This document shows, in pieces, positions 33,147-43,048 of a stretch of 64,000 nucleotides of DNA (position 1 is the stretch's first letter; every line of letters starts with the position of its first letter). Under the pieces are notes generated by a model. That model was not told the origin of the DNA. It searched no databases and saw only the letters and a list, made by a program, of their open reading frames with translations. The stretch is taken from assembly GCF_049319665.1 (NCBI RefSeq), contig NZ_JBMOUD010000006.1, forward strand, positions 1 through 64,000, in the 5' to 3' direction. The translations under genes and the position numbers were made by a program. The DNA comes from JBMOUD01 sp049319665 (lineage in GTDB: Bacteria > Pseudomonadota > Gammaproteobacteria > Enterobacterales > Enterobacteriaceae).

Positions 33147-34238
33147 TTAGACGTTAAACAAGAAGTTCATCACGTCGCCATCTTTAACGATGTACTCTTT
33201 ACCTTCTGAACGCATTTTGCCGGCTTCTTTCGCGCCTTGTTCACCTTTGCAGGCGATGTAGTCGTCAAAACCGATGGTTTGGGCGCGGATAAAGCCTTTT
33301 TCGAAGTCGGTGTGGATTTTACCGGCAGCTTGCGGGGCGGTAGCACCAACTGGGATGGTCCATGCGCGGACTTCTTTCACGCCTGCGGTGAAGTATGTTT
33401 GCAGGTTCAGCAGTTCGTAACCGGCGCGGATCACGCGGTTCAGACCTGGTTCTTCTAAGCCCAACTCGGCCATAAACTCTTCACGGTCGGCATCTTCTAG
33501 CTCAGCGATGTCAGATTCTACCGCTGCACAGACTGCAACCACCACGGAACCTTCGGCAGCGGCGATTTCACGCACTTTGTCGAGGTACGGGTTGTTTTCA
33601 AAACCGTCTTCGTTGACGTTAGCGATGTACATGGTTGGTTTCAGGGTCAGGAAGCTGAGGTAGCGGATAGCCGCTTTATCTTCTTCGCTCAGGCCCAGTG
33701 AACGCAGCATACCGGCGTTTTCCAAGTGTGGCAGGCATTTTTCCAGCGCAGTCAGCTCCGCTTTAGCGTCTTTATCGCCGCCTTTGGCTTTCTTCTGCAC
33801 GCGGTGAATTGCGCGTTCACAGGTGTCGAGATCTGACAAAGCGAGTTCGGTGTTGATAACGTCGATGTCATCAGCCGGGTCAACTTTGTTATTAACGTGA
33901 ATGATGTTGTCGTTTTCAAAGCAACGAACAACGTGGCCGATGGCTTCGGTTTCACGGATGTTGGTCAGGAACTGGTTACCCAGGCCTTCACCTTTGGATG
34001 CACCTTTTACCAGACCGGCGATATCAACGAATTCCATAGTAGTTGGCAGGATACGCTGAGGTTTTACAATTTCTGCCAGTTGATCGAGACGTGCATCAGG
34101 CATTGGTACAACGCCGGTGTTTGGCTCGATAGTACAGAACGGGAAGTTAGCCGCTTCGATGCCTGCTTTAGTCAGCGCGTTGAACAGAGTTGATTTACCG
34201 ACGTTCGGCAGGCCCACGATACCGCATTTGAATCCCAT
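33147..34238 (-). CDS. ychF: Ribosome-associated ATPase YchF
   Basis: A 363-residue Obg-related P-loop ATPase. The Walker A motif GLPNVGKST is at about 9-17, DIAGLVKGASKGEGLGN follows and the altered G4 motif NVNE gives ATP rather than GTP preference. The C-terminal TGS-type domain ends in GDVMNFLFNV. It binds the ribosome and influences translation and oxidative-stress responses. AAGGTG precedes the ATG. In E. coli ychF is paired with pth; here a SulP gene is inserted between them on the opposite strand. Confidence 0.97.
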   Translation of the reverse strand: MGFKCGIVGLPNVGKSTLFNALTKAGIEAANFPFCTIEPNTGVVPMPDARLDQLAEIVKPQRILPTTMEFVDIAGLVKGASKGEGLGNQFLTNIRETEAIGHVVRCFENDNIIHVNNKVDPADDIDVINTELALSDLDTCERAIHRVQKKAKGGDKDAKAELTALEKCLPHLENAGMLRSLGLSEEDKAAIRYLSFLTLKPTMYIANVNEDGFENNPYLDKVREIAAAEGSVVVAVCAAVESDIAELEDADREEFMAELGLEEPGLNRVIRAGYELLNLQTYFTAGVKEVRAWTIPVGATAPQAAGKIHTDFEKGFIRAQTIGFDDYIACKGEQGAKEAGKMRSEGKEYIVKDGDVMNFLFNV

Positions 34239-34580
34239 GTTTTTATCACCTTAAATATCTTAATTATCAAGCGACTAAGAGTAATCGCGCGATGTAATGA
34301 CCATAATTCCGCTCATTATACACAGAATGGGGATTTATCTCGATCCTGATATAGCACTGGCCTCATAAGAGGGATTAAGACTTGCCTCAGATAGCACATT
34401 TTTAGATACTGCGTACATCGTCGATAAATAATCAGGATATGTGTTGGATGTATTTCTCGCCTACGCCACCATGAGTTACCCCTCTTAAGCCCTTTTTTGC
34501 GGCTCATCATTTCAAGTTCATCTTGTCTTTATTGTGCAAGGTGCAGCTTTATCTTTGGTATAAAAAATACGGAATATCCT

Positions 34581-36110
34581 ATGTTTTCTCTGAAGAACTT
34601 CAGAGCTGCTGACGTCAAAAATGACGTGTTGGCCGGCTTTGTGGTGGCGGTTTCTATGATCCCCGAAGCGGTGGGGTTCTCTCTGGTGGCGGGGCTGTCG
34701 CCAATCGTAGGTTTGCATACTGCATTTATTATCGGCTTAGTCACGGCGCTGTTTGGTGGTAAGCCTGGGATGGTTTCAGGTGCGGCGGGTTCGATTGTGG
34801 TGGTGCTAATGAGCCTGGCCGCGCAGCATGGCATGGGTTACGTGCTGTGGGCGACGATTTTTGCCGGACTGATTCAAATTACGATTGGCGTGCTGCGCTT
34901 AGGGAAGTTTATTCGTTTGGTGCCGTTACCCGCGATCCATGGCTTTGTGAATGGACTGGCGATTGTCATTATGTTGGCGCAATTCCATATGATTGCCGGG
35001 CAGGGGCCAATTATGTATGGCTTGGTAGCATTGGCGATGCTGGTGGTTGTGTTATTCCCAAAGATCACCCGAGTGATCCCTTCTTCTCTTGCTGCGCTGA
35101 TTATTGTCTCTGCGGTGGCGATTGGTTTTCATCTTAACACGCTGCGGGTAGGTGACTTGGCCGATATCTCTGGTTCGTTACCGAGTTTTGCGCTACCCGC
35201 GGCACCGCTGACATTAGATTTGGTGAAGACAGTGTTGCCTTACGCAGTGGTGATTGCGCTGGTAGGGTTAATCGAATCTTTGCTGACAATGACAGTGTTG
35301 GACGAAATGGGCGGGAAGAAAGGCAATACTAATCGCGAAAGCATTGCACAAGGGGCGGGGAATACAATTTGTGGCCTGTTCGGCTGTTTTGCCGGCTGTG
35401 CAATGATTGGCCAATCTATTATTAATTTTACCTCTGGCGGGCGCGGGCGTATTTCAGGCGTTGTTGGGGCAATATTATTGATTTTGTTTGTCGTGAGCCT
35501 GTCTGGCTATATTGGTCTATTACCTGTCGCGGCGTTAGCCGGGATCATGTTTATCGTCTGCTATAACACCTTTGAGTGGAGTTCATTTAAGCGCTTACGT
35601 CGGATGCCGAAATCTGATGTATTAATTATGTTGAGCGTGACGCTAATTACGATTTTCACCGATTTAGCGATAGCGGTGATAAGCGGGGTGATTATTTCTG
35701 CCTTAGTGTTTGCCTGGCAGCATGCGCGTATTGCCGTGCGAAGCCGCAATCAGCAGGGCGATACCGTAGTTTATCAACTCGATGGACCGCTGTTCTTTGG
35801 CTCCACCACATCGTTTGCTGAATTGTTTGACCCGCAGCAAGACCCACAAAATGTGGTGCTGGATTTTGCACAAACCCGAGTGATGGATTCCAGTGGCGTT
35901 GAGGCAATAGATAAGCTGACCACACGTTATCTGGAAGCGGGTAAAACGCTACGCCTTCGTCACCTTAGTGCCGATTGTATTGGCTTACTTAAGCAGGCGG
36001 GGCCATTCTGTAGCCACGAGTTAGATGATCCAGATTATTACATCGCCGAGGATGATTATCAGGCTAGTGATAAAAAGGTGGGTGAAGAGTCGTTTACATT
36101 GCGGACGTAA
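34581..36110 (+). CDS. SulP-family anion transporter with STAS domain
   Basis: A 509-residue SLC26/SulP transporter. Membrane domain: FVVAVSMIPEAVGFSLVAGLSP in the first helices, GMVSGAAGSIVVV and ALVGLIESLLTMTVLDEM in helix 8; STAS domain from about 400 with DFAQTRVMDSSGVEAIDKL. It sits where E. coli has dauA (ychM), but it is clearly a different subfamily and shorter. The substrate could be sulphate, bicarbonate or a carboxylate. The start is 34581, seven bases after GGA; a longer frame upstream is not supported. Confidence 0.85.
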   Translation: MFSLKNFRAADVKNDVLAGFVVAVSMIPEAVGFSLVAGLSPIVGLHTAFIIGLVTALFGGKPGMVSGAAGSIVVVLMSLAAQHGMGYVLWATIFAGLIQITIGVLRLGKFIRLVPLPAIHGFVNGLAIVIMLAQFHMIAGQGPIMYGLVALAMLVVVLFPKITRVIPSSLAALIIVSAVAIGFHLNTLRVGDLADISGSLPSFALPAAPLTLDLVKTVLPYAVVIALVGLIESLLTMTVLDEMGGKKGNTNRESIAQGAGNTICGLFGCFAGCAMIGQSIINFTSGGRGRISGVVGAILLILFVVSLSGYIGLLPVAALAGIMFIVCYNTFEWSSFKRLRRMPKSDVLIMLSVTLITIFTDLAIAVISGVIISALVFAWQHARIAVRSRNQQGDTVVYQLDGPLFFGSTTSFAELFDPQQDPQNVVLDFAQTRVMDSSGVEAIDKLTTRYLEAGKTLRLRHLSADCIGLLKQAGPFCSHELDDPDYYIAEDDYQASDKKVGEESFTLRT

Positions 36111-36280
36111 ACTATTTGGCCTGAAGTTCGGGCCTTCAGTTTGCTGACAACGTTGTCTTACATATAATACGCCTATGGGCACGTAGGCGGGCAAGCCCGC
36201 TACCACACCAAAGGCGTAGTTTCCCTCATAACGAACAGGGTTGCTCGCCTGAAATAACCCATGTTTTCAGGCGATATTAA

Positions 36281-36871
36281 TTAAACGGTTGGCTTGAAAC
36301 TGTGTAATCGACTTACCGCTTTTGCTAAACCGTCTTTCATCAGAATATCGGTGCAACGCAGCGACTCATCAATGGCATCATCAATCAACTTTTGTTCGCT
36401 GGCCGGTGGTTTGCCAAGAACAAATCCCACCACTTTATTGCGATCGCCCGGATGCCCAATACCAATACGTAAACGGTAGAAATTCGGGTTGTTACCCAGT
36501 TTGCTTTGAATATCTTTTAGGCCGTTATGGCCGCCGTTGCCGCCGCCGAGTTTGATTTTGGCAAGGCCCGGCGGGATATCGAGTTCATCATGTGCGACGA
36601 GGATTTCGTCAGGCTCGACACGATAGAAGTTCGCCATGGCTAAGACGGCTTTGCCACTCAAATTCATAAAGGTTGTCGGCACTAATAGGCGGACATCCTG
36701 ACCATTGAGCATCAGTCGCGCGGTATAACCGAAGAATTTACTCTCTTCTTTTAATTGCTGGTTATGTTGTCGTGCCAGTAAATCCACATACCATGCTCCC
36801 GCGTTATGTCGGGTTTGGGCATATTCAGCGCCGGGGTTAGCTAAACCGACGATCAATTTAATGCTGCTCAC
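36281..36871 (-). CDS. pth: Peptidyl-tRNA hydrolase
   Basis: A 196-residue hydrolase that frees tRNA from peptidyl-tRNAs released prematurely by the ribosome. Landmarks are IVGLANPGAEYAQTRHNAG with catalytic His22, TFMNLSG, HDELDIPPG and GGGNGGHNGLKDI. The start is a GTG at 36869-36871; no ATG fits the conserved N-terminus. In E. coli it is in the same neighbourhood as ychF, ychH and prs. Confidence 0.97.
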   Translation of the reverse strand: MSSIKLIVGLANPGAEYAQTRHNAGAWYVDLLARQHNQQLKEESKFFGYTARLMLNGQDVRLLVPTTFMNLSGKAVLAMANFYRVEPDEILVAHDELDIPPGLAKIKLGGGNGGHNGLKDIQSKLGNNPNFYRLRIGIGHPGDRNKVVGFVLGKPPASEQKLIDDAIDESLRCTDILMKDGLAKAVSRLHSFKPTV

Positions 36872-37076
36872 GTTCTTTTCGCTTCTTTATACAAGGGTGA
36901 ATAGGGCGCTAGTTTACCTGTCGCAGGCGATGCTGCCAAATCGGCAAACGATATTGATGATTTTTAGTTAAAAGTTGAATTGTCGCGAAGTTATATTATT
37001 CATTTTGCAGTTTAAAATACATTTTTCAGTAAAAAGTGCGGAAAATAAGTAAAGATTTGTCATTCTGTCTTTACCG

Positions 37077-37121
37077 TTTGTGATCGCTTGCGCAAATTTT
37101 TATCACTTTAGTCACTATACT
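37077..37121 (+). promoter_or_regulatory. ychH promoter with candidate class II CRP site
   Basis: TTTGTGATCGCTTGCGCAAA at 37077-37096 has a perfect left half (TGTGA) and a CRP-S-like right half (GCGCA). TATACT at 37116-37121 is the -10 box. The site centre would lie at about -41.5 from the expected start, the class II position. The rest of the pth-ychH gap holds no gene. Confidence 0.6.
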
Positions 37122-37192
37122 TTCGCCATAGGATGATAGGTAAGCACTTCTACTCTATTTTTTCATGAGTTCAAGGATTCTGGGAGGCGATG

Positions 37193-37465
37193 ATGAAACG
37201 TAAAACTGCAAGTTTATTCGGTAATGTGCTAATGGGGCTGGGATTAGTCAGCATGGTTGGCGGTATCGCATTTACCGTAATGAACCAGCTGCCAAATCTA
37301 GGTTTTCCTGATTATGTGGCTCATTCGGCGATAATGGGCATTTTTGTCGGTGCACTTTTGTGGCTGGCAGGCGCGAGTATCAGCGGGCGTGAAAGCGTTC
37401 ACGATCATTATTGGTGGGTGCGTAGATATGACGCCCGTTGCAGAAAGAATCATCGCCATCCTTAA
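37193..37465 (+). CDS. ychH: Stress-induced membrane protein YchH
   Basis: A 90-residue protein with two membrane helices (VLMGLGLVSMVGGIAFTVM at about 10-28 and AIMGIFVGALLWLAGASI) and the conserved end DHYWWVRRYDARCRK. E. coli YchH is made under stress and CRP control and affects biofilm; its exact role is unknown. The start at 37193 matches the family start (MKRK); the ATG three bases earlier is an alternative. GGGAGG lies just upstream. Confidence 0.93.
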   Translation: MKRKTASLFGNVLMGLGLVSMVGGIAFTVMNQLPNLGFPDYVAHSAIMGIFVGALLWLAGASISGRESVHDHYWWVRRYDARCRKNHRHP

Positions 37466-37562
37466 TGTTTCTTTCATGGATACATTAAGTAAACTAATGA
37501 TATTTGGCTGTTTGGGCCGCTAATTCTTATTTAAAGAATAACCTGTAGATCTATAAAATATG

Positions 37563-37594
37563 AAAGTCCGGCGTTCTTAATAACGCTGGACTTT
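37563..37594 (+). terminator. ychH terminator
   Basis: AAAGTCCGGCGTT pairs with AACGCTGGACTTT, the usual stem plus short AT loop, about 100 bases after ychH. Confidence 0.75.
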
Positions 37595-37630
37595 GTCATT
37601 TCTGGCCGTAGCCTGAAATATTACGGGTAT

Positions 37631-37665
37631 AAAAAAACCGCTTAAGCCGAAGCTAAGCGGTTTTA
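37631..37665 (-). terminator. prs terminator
   Basis: AAAACCGCTTAG-type stem pairing with CTAAGCGGTTTT around a small loop, followed on the minus strand by a T-run (the A-run at 37631-37637). Confidence 0.85.
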
Positions 37666-37716
37666 ATGTCGATGCATTATCTATCATACTGCCCGATTTA
37701 CATCAGGCAGGGCTGA

Positions 37717-38664
37717 TTAATGCTCAAACATCGCAGAAATAGATTCTTCGTTGCTGATGCGACGAATGGCTTCTGCCAACATTCCAGACAGCGTCAGAGT
37801 ACGAACATTTTTCAATGCGCGGATTTCTGGTGACAATGGAATAGTGTCGCAAACAATCACTTCATCAATAACAGAGTTTTTGATGTTCTCTACGGCATTA
37901 CCCGAGAAGATTGGGTGAGTGGCGTAAGCAAACACACGTTTGGCACCACGATCTTTCAATGCTTCAGCGGCTTTACACAACGTACCGCCGGTGTCGATCA
38001 TGTCGTCGATCAAAATACAGTCGCGTCCGCTGACATCACCGATGATGTGCATCACTTGTGAAACGTTTGCGCGAGGGCGACGTTTATCAATGATGGCCAT
38101 GTCGGTGTCGTTCAGCAGTTTAGCGACAGCACGTGCACGAACAACGCCACCGATATCTGGAGAAACAACAATTGGGTTTTCCAGATTCTGTTGCAACATA
38201 TCTTCCAGCAGAATTGGGCTGCCAAATACGTTATCAACCGGGACATCAAAGAAGCCCTGAATCTGTTCTGCGTGCAGGTCGACGGTTAATACACGGTCAA
38301 CACCAACGCTTGAAAGGAAGTCTGCAACAACTTTTGCAGTGATTGGCACACGTGCTGAACGTACGCGGCGGTCTTGACGAGCATAACCAAAATAAGGGAT
38401 TACTGCAGTGATGCGGCCGGCAGAAGCTCGGCGTAATGCATCAACCATAACAACCAACTCCATCAGGTTGTCGTTAGTAGGCGCACAGGTGGACTGGATA
38501 ATGAAAATATCTCCGCCACGAACATTTTCGTTAATTTGCACACTTACTTCGCCATCGCTGAAACGACTCACGGCGGCGTCTCCAAGGCTGGTGTATAAAC
38601 GGTTGGCAATACGTTGTGCTAGTTCCGGTGTGGCGTTACCAGCAAAAAGCTTCATATCAGGCAC
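37717..38664 (-). CDS. prs: Ribose-phosphate pyrophosphokinase
   Basis: A 315-residue PRPP synthase: ribose-5-phosphate plus ATP gives PRPP for nucleotide, histidine, tryptophan and NAD synthesis. Landmarks are FSDGEVSVQINENVRGGDIF, the ATP-flexible loop YFGYARQDRRVR, VLTVDLHAEQIQGFFD and the PRPP loop DDMIDTGGTLC. Nearly identical to the E. coli enzyme. The start is the GTG at 38662-38664, giving the conserved N-terminus PDMKLFAGN and the usual 315 residues; a longer in-frame ATG at 38715 is rejected. It follows ispE after a 216-base leader, as in E. coli. Confidence 0.97.
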   Translation of the reverse strand: MPDMKLFAGNATPELAQRIANRLYTSLGDAAVSRFSDGEVSVQINENVRGGDIFIIQSTCAPTNDNLMELVVMVDALRRASAGRITAVIPYFGYARQDRRVRSARVPITAKVVADFLSSVGVDRVLTVDLHAEQIQGFFDVPVDNVFGSPILLEDMLQQNLENPIVVSPDIGGVVRARAVAKLLNDTDMAIIDKRRPRANVSQVMHIIGDVSGRDCILIDDMIDTGGTLCKAAEALKDRGAKRVFAYATHPIFSGNAVENIKNSVIDEVIVCDTIPLSPEIRALKNVRTLTLSGMLAEAIRRISNEESISAMFEH

Positions 38665-38880
38665 GAGAAAAACCTCAGGCTTGCGTCCAGAGAAGATATC
38701 AGCTGTTGGGATCACTGGGCGGTGAGTGAAACCACAGCAATACGCATACGGGTTACTTATTACTTACAATTCGGTTACTTACAATACGTCTACTTGCAAA
38801 TTTTACATCACAACTTAAGCATCACAGACTTAATCGGTGAGAGGCTGACAAAGAGCAGAAACCCTAACGGGAAGGGCGCT

Positions 38881-39762
38881 CTAGGCTTTGTCTGAAACTC
38901 TCATCAGTTCAGCGCGATAACGATGAAGTGAAGAGAGGTTAATCCCTTGAGCAACAAAGCCATTTACCCACGCTGGCGCTTGATTAAGTATCTGACGAGC
39001 AGCGGATTCGGTGTCGAATTCTGCAAACACACAAGCTCCGGTGCCAGTAAGGCGCGACGGAGCGTATTCTAACAGCCATGAAACGAGCTGTTCAACCTCA
39101 GAAAAACGTTTTCTTGCAATAGGTTCACAATCATTTGCGTAAGGGGAGTTTAAAAGTTCGTCTATTGAGCGTATTGGCGTATTCCTACACAGTTCGGCAT
39201 CACCGAAAATAGCCGGCGTAGGAATAGTCACACCAGGATGTGCGACCAAATACCATTTTTCCTGCGGTGATGCAGGATGCAAAATATCACCAATCCCTTC
39301 GGCAAGGGCGGCATGCCCCATCACAAAAACGGGAACATCGGCACCCAGTGTGACGCCAAGTTCTGCCAATTGCCGATCGCTTAATCCGCACTGCCATAAA
39401 TAATTGAGCGCAATAAGCACGGTGGCGGCATTGGATGAGCCGCCGCCTAATCCGCCGCCCATTGGTAGACGTTTATTGAGTGTAATATCTACGCCGAGTG
39501 AACGTGGCGCCAGTTCGCCCGACTTTATTACATGCTGTTGTAATAGACGGGCGGCGCGGACAATTAAATTCTGCTCATTTGGGACGCCATCAATCGGTGT
39601 GAGCAAATTAATACCGTTATCATCGCGCACAGTAAAGCCGAGGCTGTCACCATAATCGACAAACTGAAATAGGGTTTGCAGATTGTGATAGCCATCGGCA
39701 CGTTGGCCGGTGATATAAAGGAATAAGTTGAGTTTTGCCGGCGAGGGCCACATTGACGTCAT
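38881..39762 (-). CDS. ispE: 4-(cytidine 5'-diphospho)-2-C-methyl-D-erythritol kinase
   Basis: A 293-residue GHMP kinase of the MEP isoprenoid pathway. WPSPAKLNLFLYITGQRADGYH is the family start; the ATP-binding loop is PMGGGLGGGSSNAATV, and LTGTGACVFAEFD is the third GHMP motif. It starts one base after the lolB stop, so the two are coupled. Confidence 0.97.
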   Translation of the reverse strand: MTSMWPSPAKLNLFLYITGQRADGYHNLQTLFQFVDYGDSLGFTVRDDNGINLLTPIDGVPNEQNLIVRAARLLQQHVIKSGELAPRSLGVDITLNKRLPMGGGLGGGSSNAATVLIALNYLWQCGLSDRQLAELGVTLGADVPVFVMGHAALAEGIGDILHPASPQEKWYLVAHPGVTIPTPAIFGDAELCRNTPIRSIDELLNSPYANDCEPIARKRFSEVEQLVSWLLEYAPSRLTGTGACVFAEFDTESAARQILNQAPAWVNGFVAQGINLSSLHRYRAELMRVSDKA

Positions 39763-39763
39763 C

Positions 39764-40390
39764 TTAGTTCAGCGTCCAACTATCCATTTTTAATTTGATA
39801 CGCTGTTCACCCTGATCCATCTCTAAACGCTGCGGCAGGGTTGGCGTAACGGTGGAATCATAGCCTTGATAGACCACTTTGCCTGGCTTGCCATCTTGGG
39901 TGAAATTAACCTGATGCAGATGATATTGGCTATCGAGCGCGAAATCAGTGCCATCACCCGGCAGGCCGAGCATCCATTGGCGCAGATTATTGAGTGGGAT
40001 CGCCATGCCGGTCAGTTTTTGCAGCATGTCATCTGGGTTATCACTGGTGTAATGCTTGCCCTGATTATTCGTTAACTCTGCCACGCCGCTTTGTACTTTA
40101 AGCTCCATTTCGGTGCTGCCAAGCGGGTTGGTTAATAACAGGCGATAGCTTTGCGCATTATATTGTTGCCAGAAGAAACGCGCATATACTTTTTGCTTAT
40201 CGGAGATATAGGCAAAAGAGCCACGAGTTTGATAGTGATCCAACTGTTTGACCTGCTGTTGGTGCGCCAACCACTGCGGAGAGGTTGCACTGGTCGCCGG
40301 TCCTGATGAAGGCGTCATGGTCGAACATGCGGTGAGAACCAGGCTGGCTGCGGGTAGCAGGCGAAGTAGAAGCTTTTTAGGCATTGGCAT
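39764..40390 (-). CDS. lolB: Outer-membrane lipoprotein receptor LolB
   Basis: A 208-residue lipoprotein with lipobox LVLTAC (Cys22). It accepts lipoproteins from LolA and inserts them in the outer membrane. YQTRGSFAYISDKQKVYARFFWQQY, RLLLTNPLGSTEMEL and LNNLRQWMLGLPG are conserved. The exposed insertion loop lies near residue 65-70. Divergent from hemA across 241 bases, as in E. coli. Confidence 0.96.
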   Translation of the reverse strand: MPMPKKLLLRLLPAASLVLTACSTMTPSSGPATSATSPQWLAHQQQVKQLDHYQTRGSFAYISDKQKVYARFFWQQYNAQSYRLLLTNPLGSTEMELKVQSGVAELTNNQGKHYTSDNPDDMLQKLTGMAIPLNNLRQWMLGLPGDGTDFALDSQYHLHQVNFTQDGKPGKVVYQGYDSTVTPTLPQRLEMDQGEQRIKLKMDSWTLN

Positions 40391-40631
40391 AACCGTTGGG
40401 ATCCTTTCTTTTTATCATGCGAATAAGACTAGCGGATTTTAACATACAACCGGCAGGTTTATCTGTTTCGTGCGAAAACAACGCCGTAAAAATGCGTTTT
40501 AAAAGGTAACGGCTGCTTATTATGGTGATGTTAAATGCGCTGTCTCTTTTATTGGGCACGCGCATCTTGTATTATGCGCAGCAGACGCAATCCCATACCA
40601 AGATAAGTCCTATTAGACAGACATCGCGCTT

Positions 40632-41909
40632 ATGACCCTGCTAGCATTAGGTATTAATCACAAGACAGCCCCAATCTCTTTGCGTGAACGGGTAACCTTT
40701 TCACCTGAAAGCATTGAACAGGCCCTTTCCAGCCTCCTCCAGCAGCCGCTGGTGCAAGGCGGTGTTGTGCTGTCTACCTGTAACCGCACTGAATTGTATC
40801 TCAGCGTTGAGCAACAGGAGCATTTGCGTAATGAGCAGGTTCATCAGCAACTGGTGCAATGGCTATGCGATTATCACCATCTCAATGCTGACGAAGTGAA
40901 TAAAAGCCTGTATTGGCACCATGATAATGCGGCAGTTAGCCATTTGATGCGTGTCGCCAGTGGTTTAGATTCTTTAGTGTTGGGTGAACCGCAAATTTTG
41001 GGGCAGGTGAAAAAGGCGTTTGCAGAATCGCAGCATGGGCAGGCGGTTTCTGGCGAACTTGAGCGTCTTTTCCAAAAGTCCTTCTCGGTTGCTAAGCGAG
41101 TTCGTACCGAAACAGATATTGGCGCTAGCGCAGTATCAGTTGCCTTTGCGGCCTGTACGCTGGCACGTCAAATCTTTGAATCTCTTTCAGAGGTCAATGT
41201 CTTGTTGGTGGGCGCTGGTGAAACTATTGAACTGGTCGCTCGCCATCTAGGTCAACATAACGTTCGCCATATGATGATTGCTAACCGTACCCGTGAACGT
41301 GCGCAGGGGCTTGCTAACGAAGTGGGCGCTGAAGTGATCACTTTGCAGGATATTGATGCACGTCTGGCGGAAGCCGATATTATTATTAGCTCGACCGCCA
41401 GTCCGTTGCCGATAATTGGTAAAGGGATGGTAGAGCGTGCGCTGAAAGCGCGCCGCAATCAGCCAATGCTGATGGTGGATATTGCTGTACCTCGTGATAT
41501 CGAACCTGAAGTAGGCAAATTACCAAACGCCTACCTTTATAGTGTTGATGATTTGCATAGCATTATTCAAAATAATCTGGCGCAACGTAAAGCCGCAGCT
41601 ATTCAGGCTGAATCTATTGTTGAGCAAGAAAGTTCTAATTTTATGGCTTGGCTGCGCTCACAAGGCGCGGTAGAAATCATTCGTGATTATCGCTCGCGTG
41701 CGGATGCCGTTCGCGCCGAGATGGAAGCCAAAGCCATCGCCGCTATTGCACAAGGCGGAGATATTCAAACGGTGATCCACGAGTTAGCGCATAAGCTGAC
41801 TAACCGCCTTATCCACGCGCCTACCCGCTCTCTGCAGCAAGCCGCCAGTGACGGCGATTTGGAACGTTTAAATATTTTGCGTGACAGCCTGGGGCTGGAT
41901 CAGCAATAG
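40632..41909 (+). CDS. hemA: Glutamyl-tRNA reductase
   Basis: A 425-residue enzyme of the C5 heme pathway: glutamyl-tRNA plus NADPH gives glutamate-1-semialdehyde. Catalytic Cys50 is in STCNRTELY, the NADPH motif is VGAGETIELVARHL and the C-terminal dimerisation helix runs to the end. The N-terminal start (TLLALGINHKTAP) is conserved. It is slightly longer than the E. coli enzyme (418) because of an insert near residues 65-85. First gene of the hemA-prfA-prmC operon. Confidence 0.97.
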   Translation: MTLLALGINHKTAPISLRERVTFSPESIEQALSSLLQQPLVQGGVVLSTCNRTELYLSVEQQEHLRNEQVHQQLVQWLCDYHHLNADEVNKSLYWHHDNAAVSHLMRVASGLDSLVLGEPQILGQVKKAFAESQHGQAVSGELERLFQKSFSVAKRVRTETDIGASAVSVAFAACTLARQIFESLSEVNVLLVGAGETIELVARHLGQHNVRHMMIANRTRERAQGLANEVGAEVITLQDIDARLAEADIIISSTASPLPIIGKGMVERALKARRNQPMLMVDIAVPRDIEPEVGKLPNAYLYSVDDLHSIIQNNLAQRKAAAIQAESIVEQESSNFMAWLRSQGAVEIIRDYRSRADAVRAEMEAKAIAAIAQGGDIQTVIHELAHKLTNRLIHAPTRSLQQAASDGDLERLNILRDSLGLDQQ

Positions 41910-41957
41910 TTCCCTTTTTTCAAGTAATACATCTTCTTACAGGGTAATACATCACGC

Positions 41958-43040
41958 ATGAAGCCTTCTATTGTTGCTAAACTGGAAGCGTTACAAGAGC
42001 GCCATGAAGAAATTCAGGCGATGCTTGGCGATGCCACCGTGATCGCCGATCAGGAAAAATTTCGTAATCTCTCTCGTGAATATGCGCAGCTTTCTGATGT
42101 TTCTGCCTGTTACCTGACCTGGCGTCAGGCGCAAGAAAATTTGGCAGGCGCAGAAGAAATGCTGGCCGATCCTGAAATGCGCGAAATGGCGCAGGATGAA
42201 ATCAAGCAGTGCCAAACCACGCTCGAAGAGCTGGAGCAACAGTTACAACTGTTGCTGTTACCTAAAGACCCTGATGATGAGCGCAGTTGCTTCCTTGAAG
42301 TGCGTGCCGGTACCGGCGGTGATGAAGCGGCAATTTTTGCCGGAGACCTGTTCCGCATGTACAGCCGTTACGCAGAAGGCCGTCGCTGGCGTGTTGAGCT
42401 GGTGAGCGCCAACGAAGGTGAGCACGGCGGTTATAAAGAAGTGATTGCTAAAGTGTCCGGTGAGGGCGCTTATGGGCAGTTCAAGTTTGAATCCGGTGGC
42501 CACCGCGTGCAGCGTGTACCAGAAACTGAATCTCAGGGACGTATCCACACTTCAGCTTGTACTGTGGCGGTGATGCCAGAGATCCCTGAAGCAGAATTGC
42601 CAGAGATCAATGCCGGTGATTTGCGTATTGATACCTTCCGCTCATCGGGCGCTGGTGGTCAGCACGTTAACACCACCGATTCTGCGATTCGTATTACTCA
42701 CTTACCAACCGGTATTGTGGTCGAGTGTCAGGATGAACGTTCACAGCATAAAAACAAAGCCAAAGCGATGTCAGTGCTGGGCGCGCGTATTCGTGCTGCG
42801 GAAGTGGCTAAGCGCCAGATGGAAGAAGCATCAACCCGCCGTAATCTGTTAGGAAGCGGCGACCGTTCGGATCGTAACCGCACTTATAACTTCCCACAGG
42901 GAAGGGTGACCGATCACCGCATTAACTTGACCATTTATCGTTTGGACGAAGTGCTGGAAGGTAAGTTGGATTCGCTGATCCAACCTATCATTCAGGAATA
43001 TCAAGCTGACCAGTTGGCGGCGTTGTCTGAGCAGGAGTAA
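41958..43040 (+). CDS. prfA: Peptide chain release factor 1
   Basis: A 360-residue class I release factor for UAG and UAA. The codon-reading tripeptide is P188-E189-T190 (P-x-T class, PAT in E. coli) and the GGQ catalytic motif is at 233-235. The Gln of GGQ is the substrate of PrmC, encoded by the next gene. AGGG lies upstream of the ATG. Confidence 0.98.
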   Translation: MKPSIVAKLEALQERHEEIQAMLGDATVIADQEKFRNLSREYAQLSDVSACYLTWRQAQENLAGAEEMLADPEMREMAQDEIKQCQTTLEELEQQLQLLLLPKDPDDERSCFLEVRAGTGGDEAAIFAGDLFRMYSRYAEGRRWRVELVSANEGEHGGYKEVIAKVSGEGAYGQFKFESGGHRVQRVPETESQGRIHTSACTVAVMPEIPEAELPEINAGDLRIDTFRSSGAGGQHVNTTDSAIRITHLPTGIVVECQDERSQHKNKAKAMSVLGARIRAAEVAKRQMEEASTRRNLLGSGDRSDRNRTYNFPQGRVTDHRINLTIYRLDEVLEGKLDSLIQPIIQEYQADQLAALSEQE

Positions 43041-43048
43041 TAGTACGC

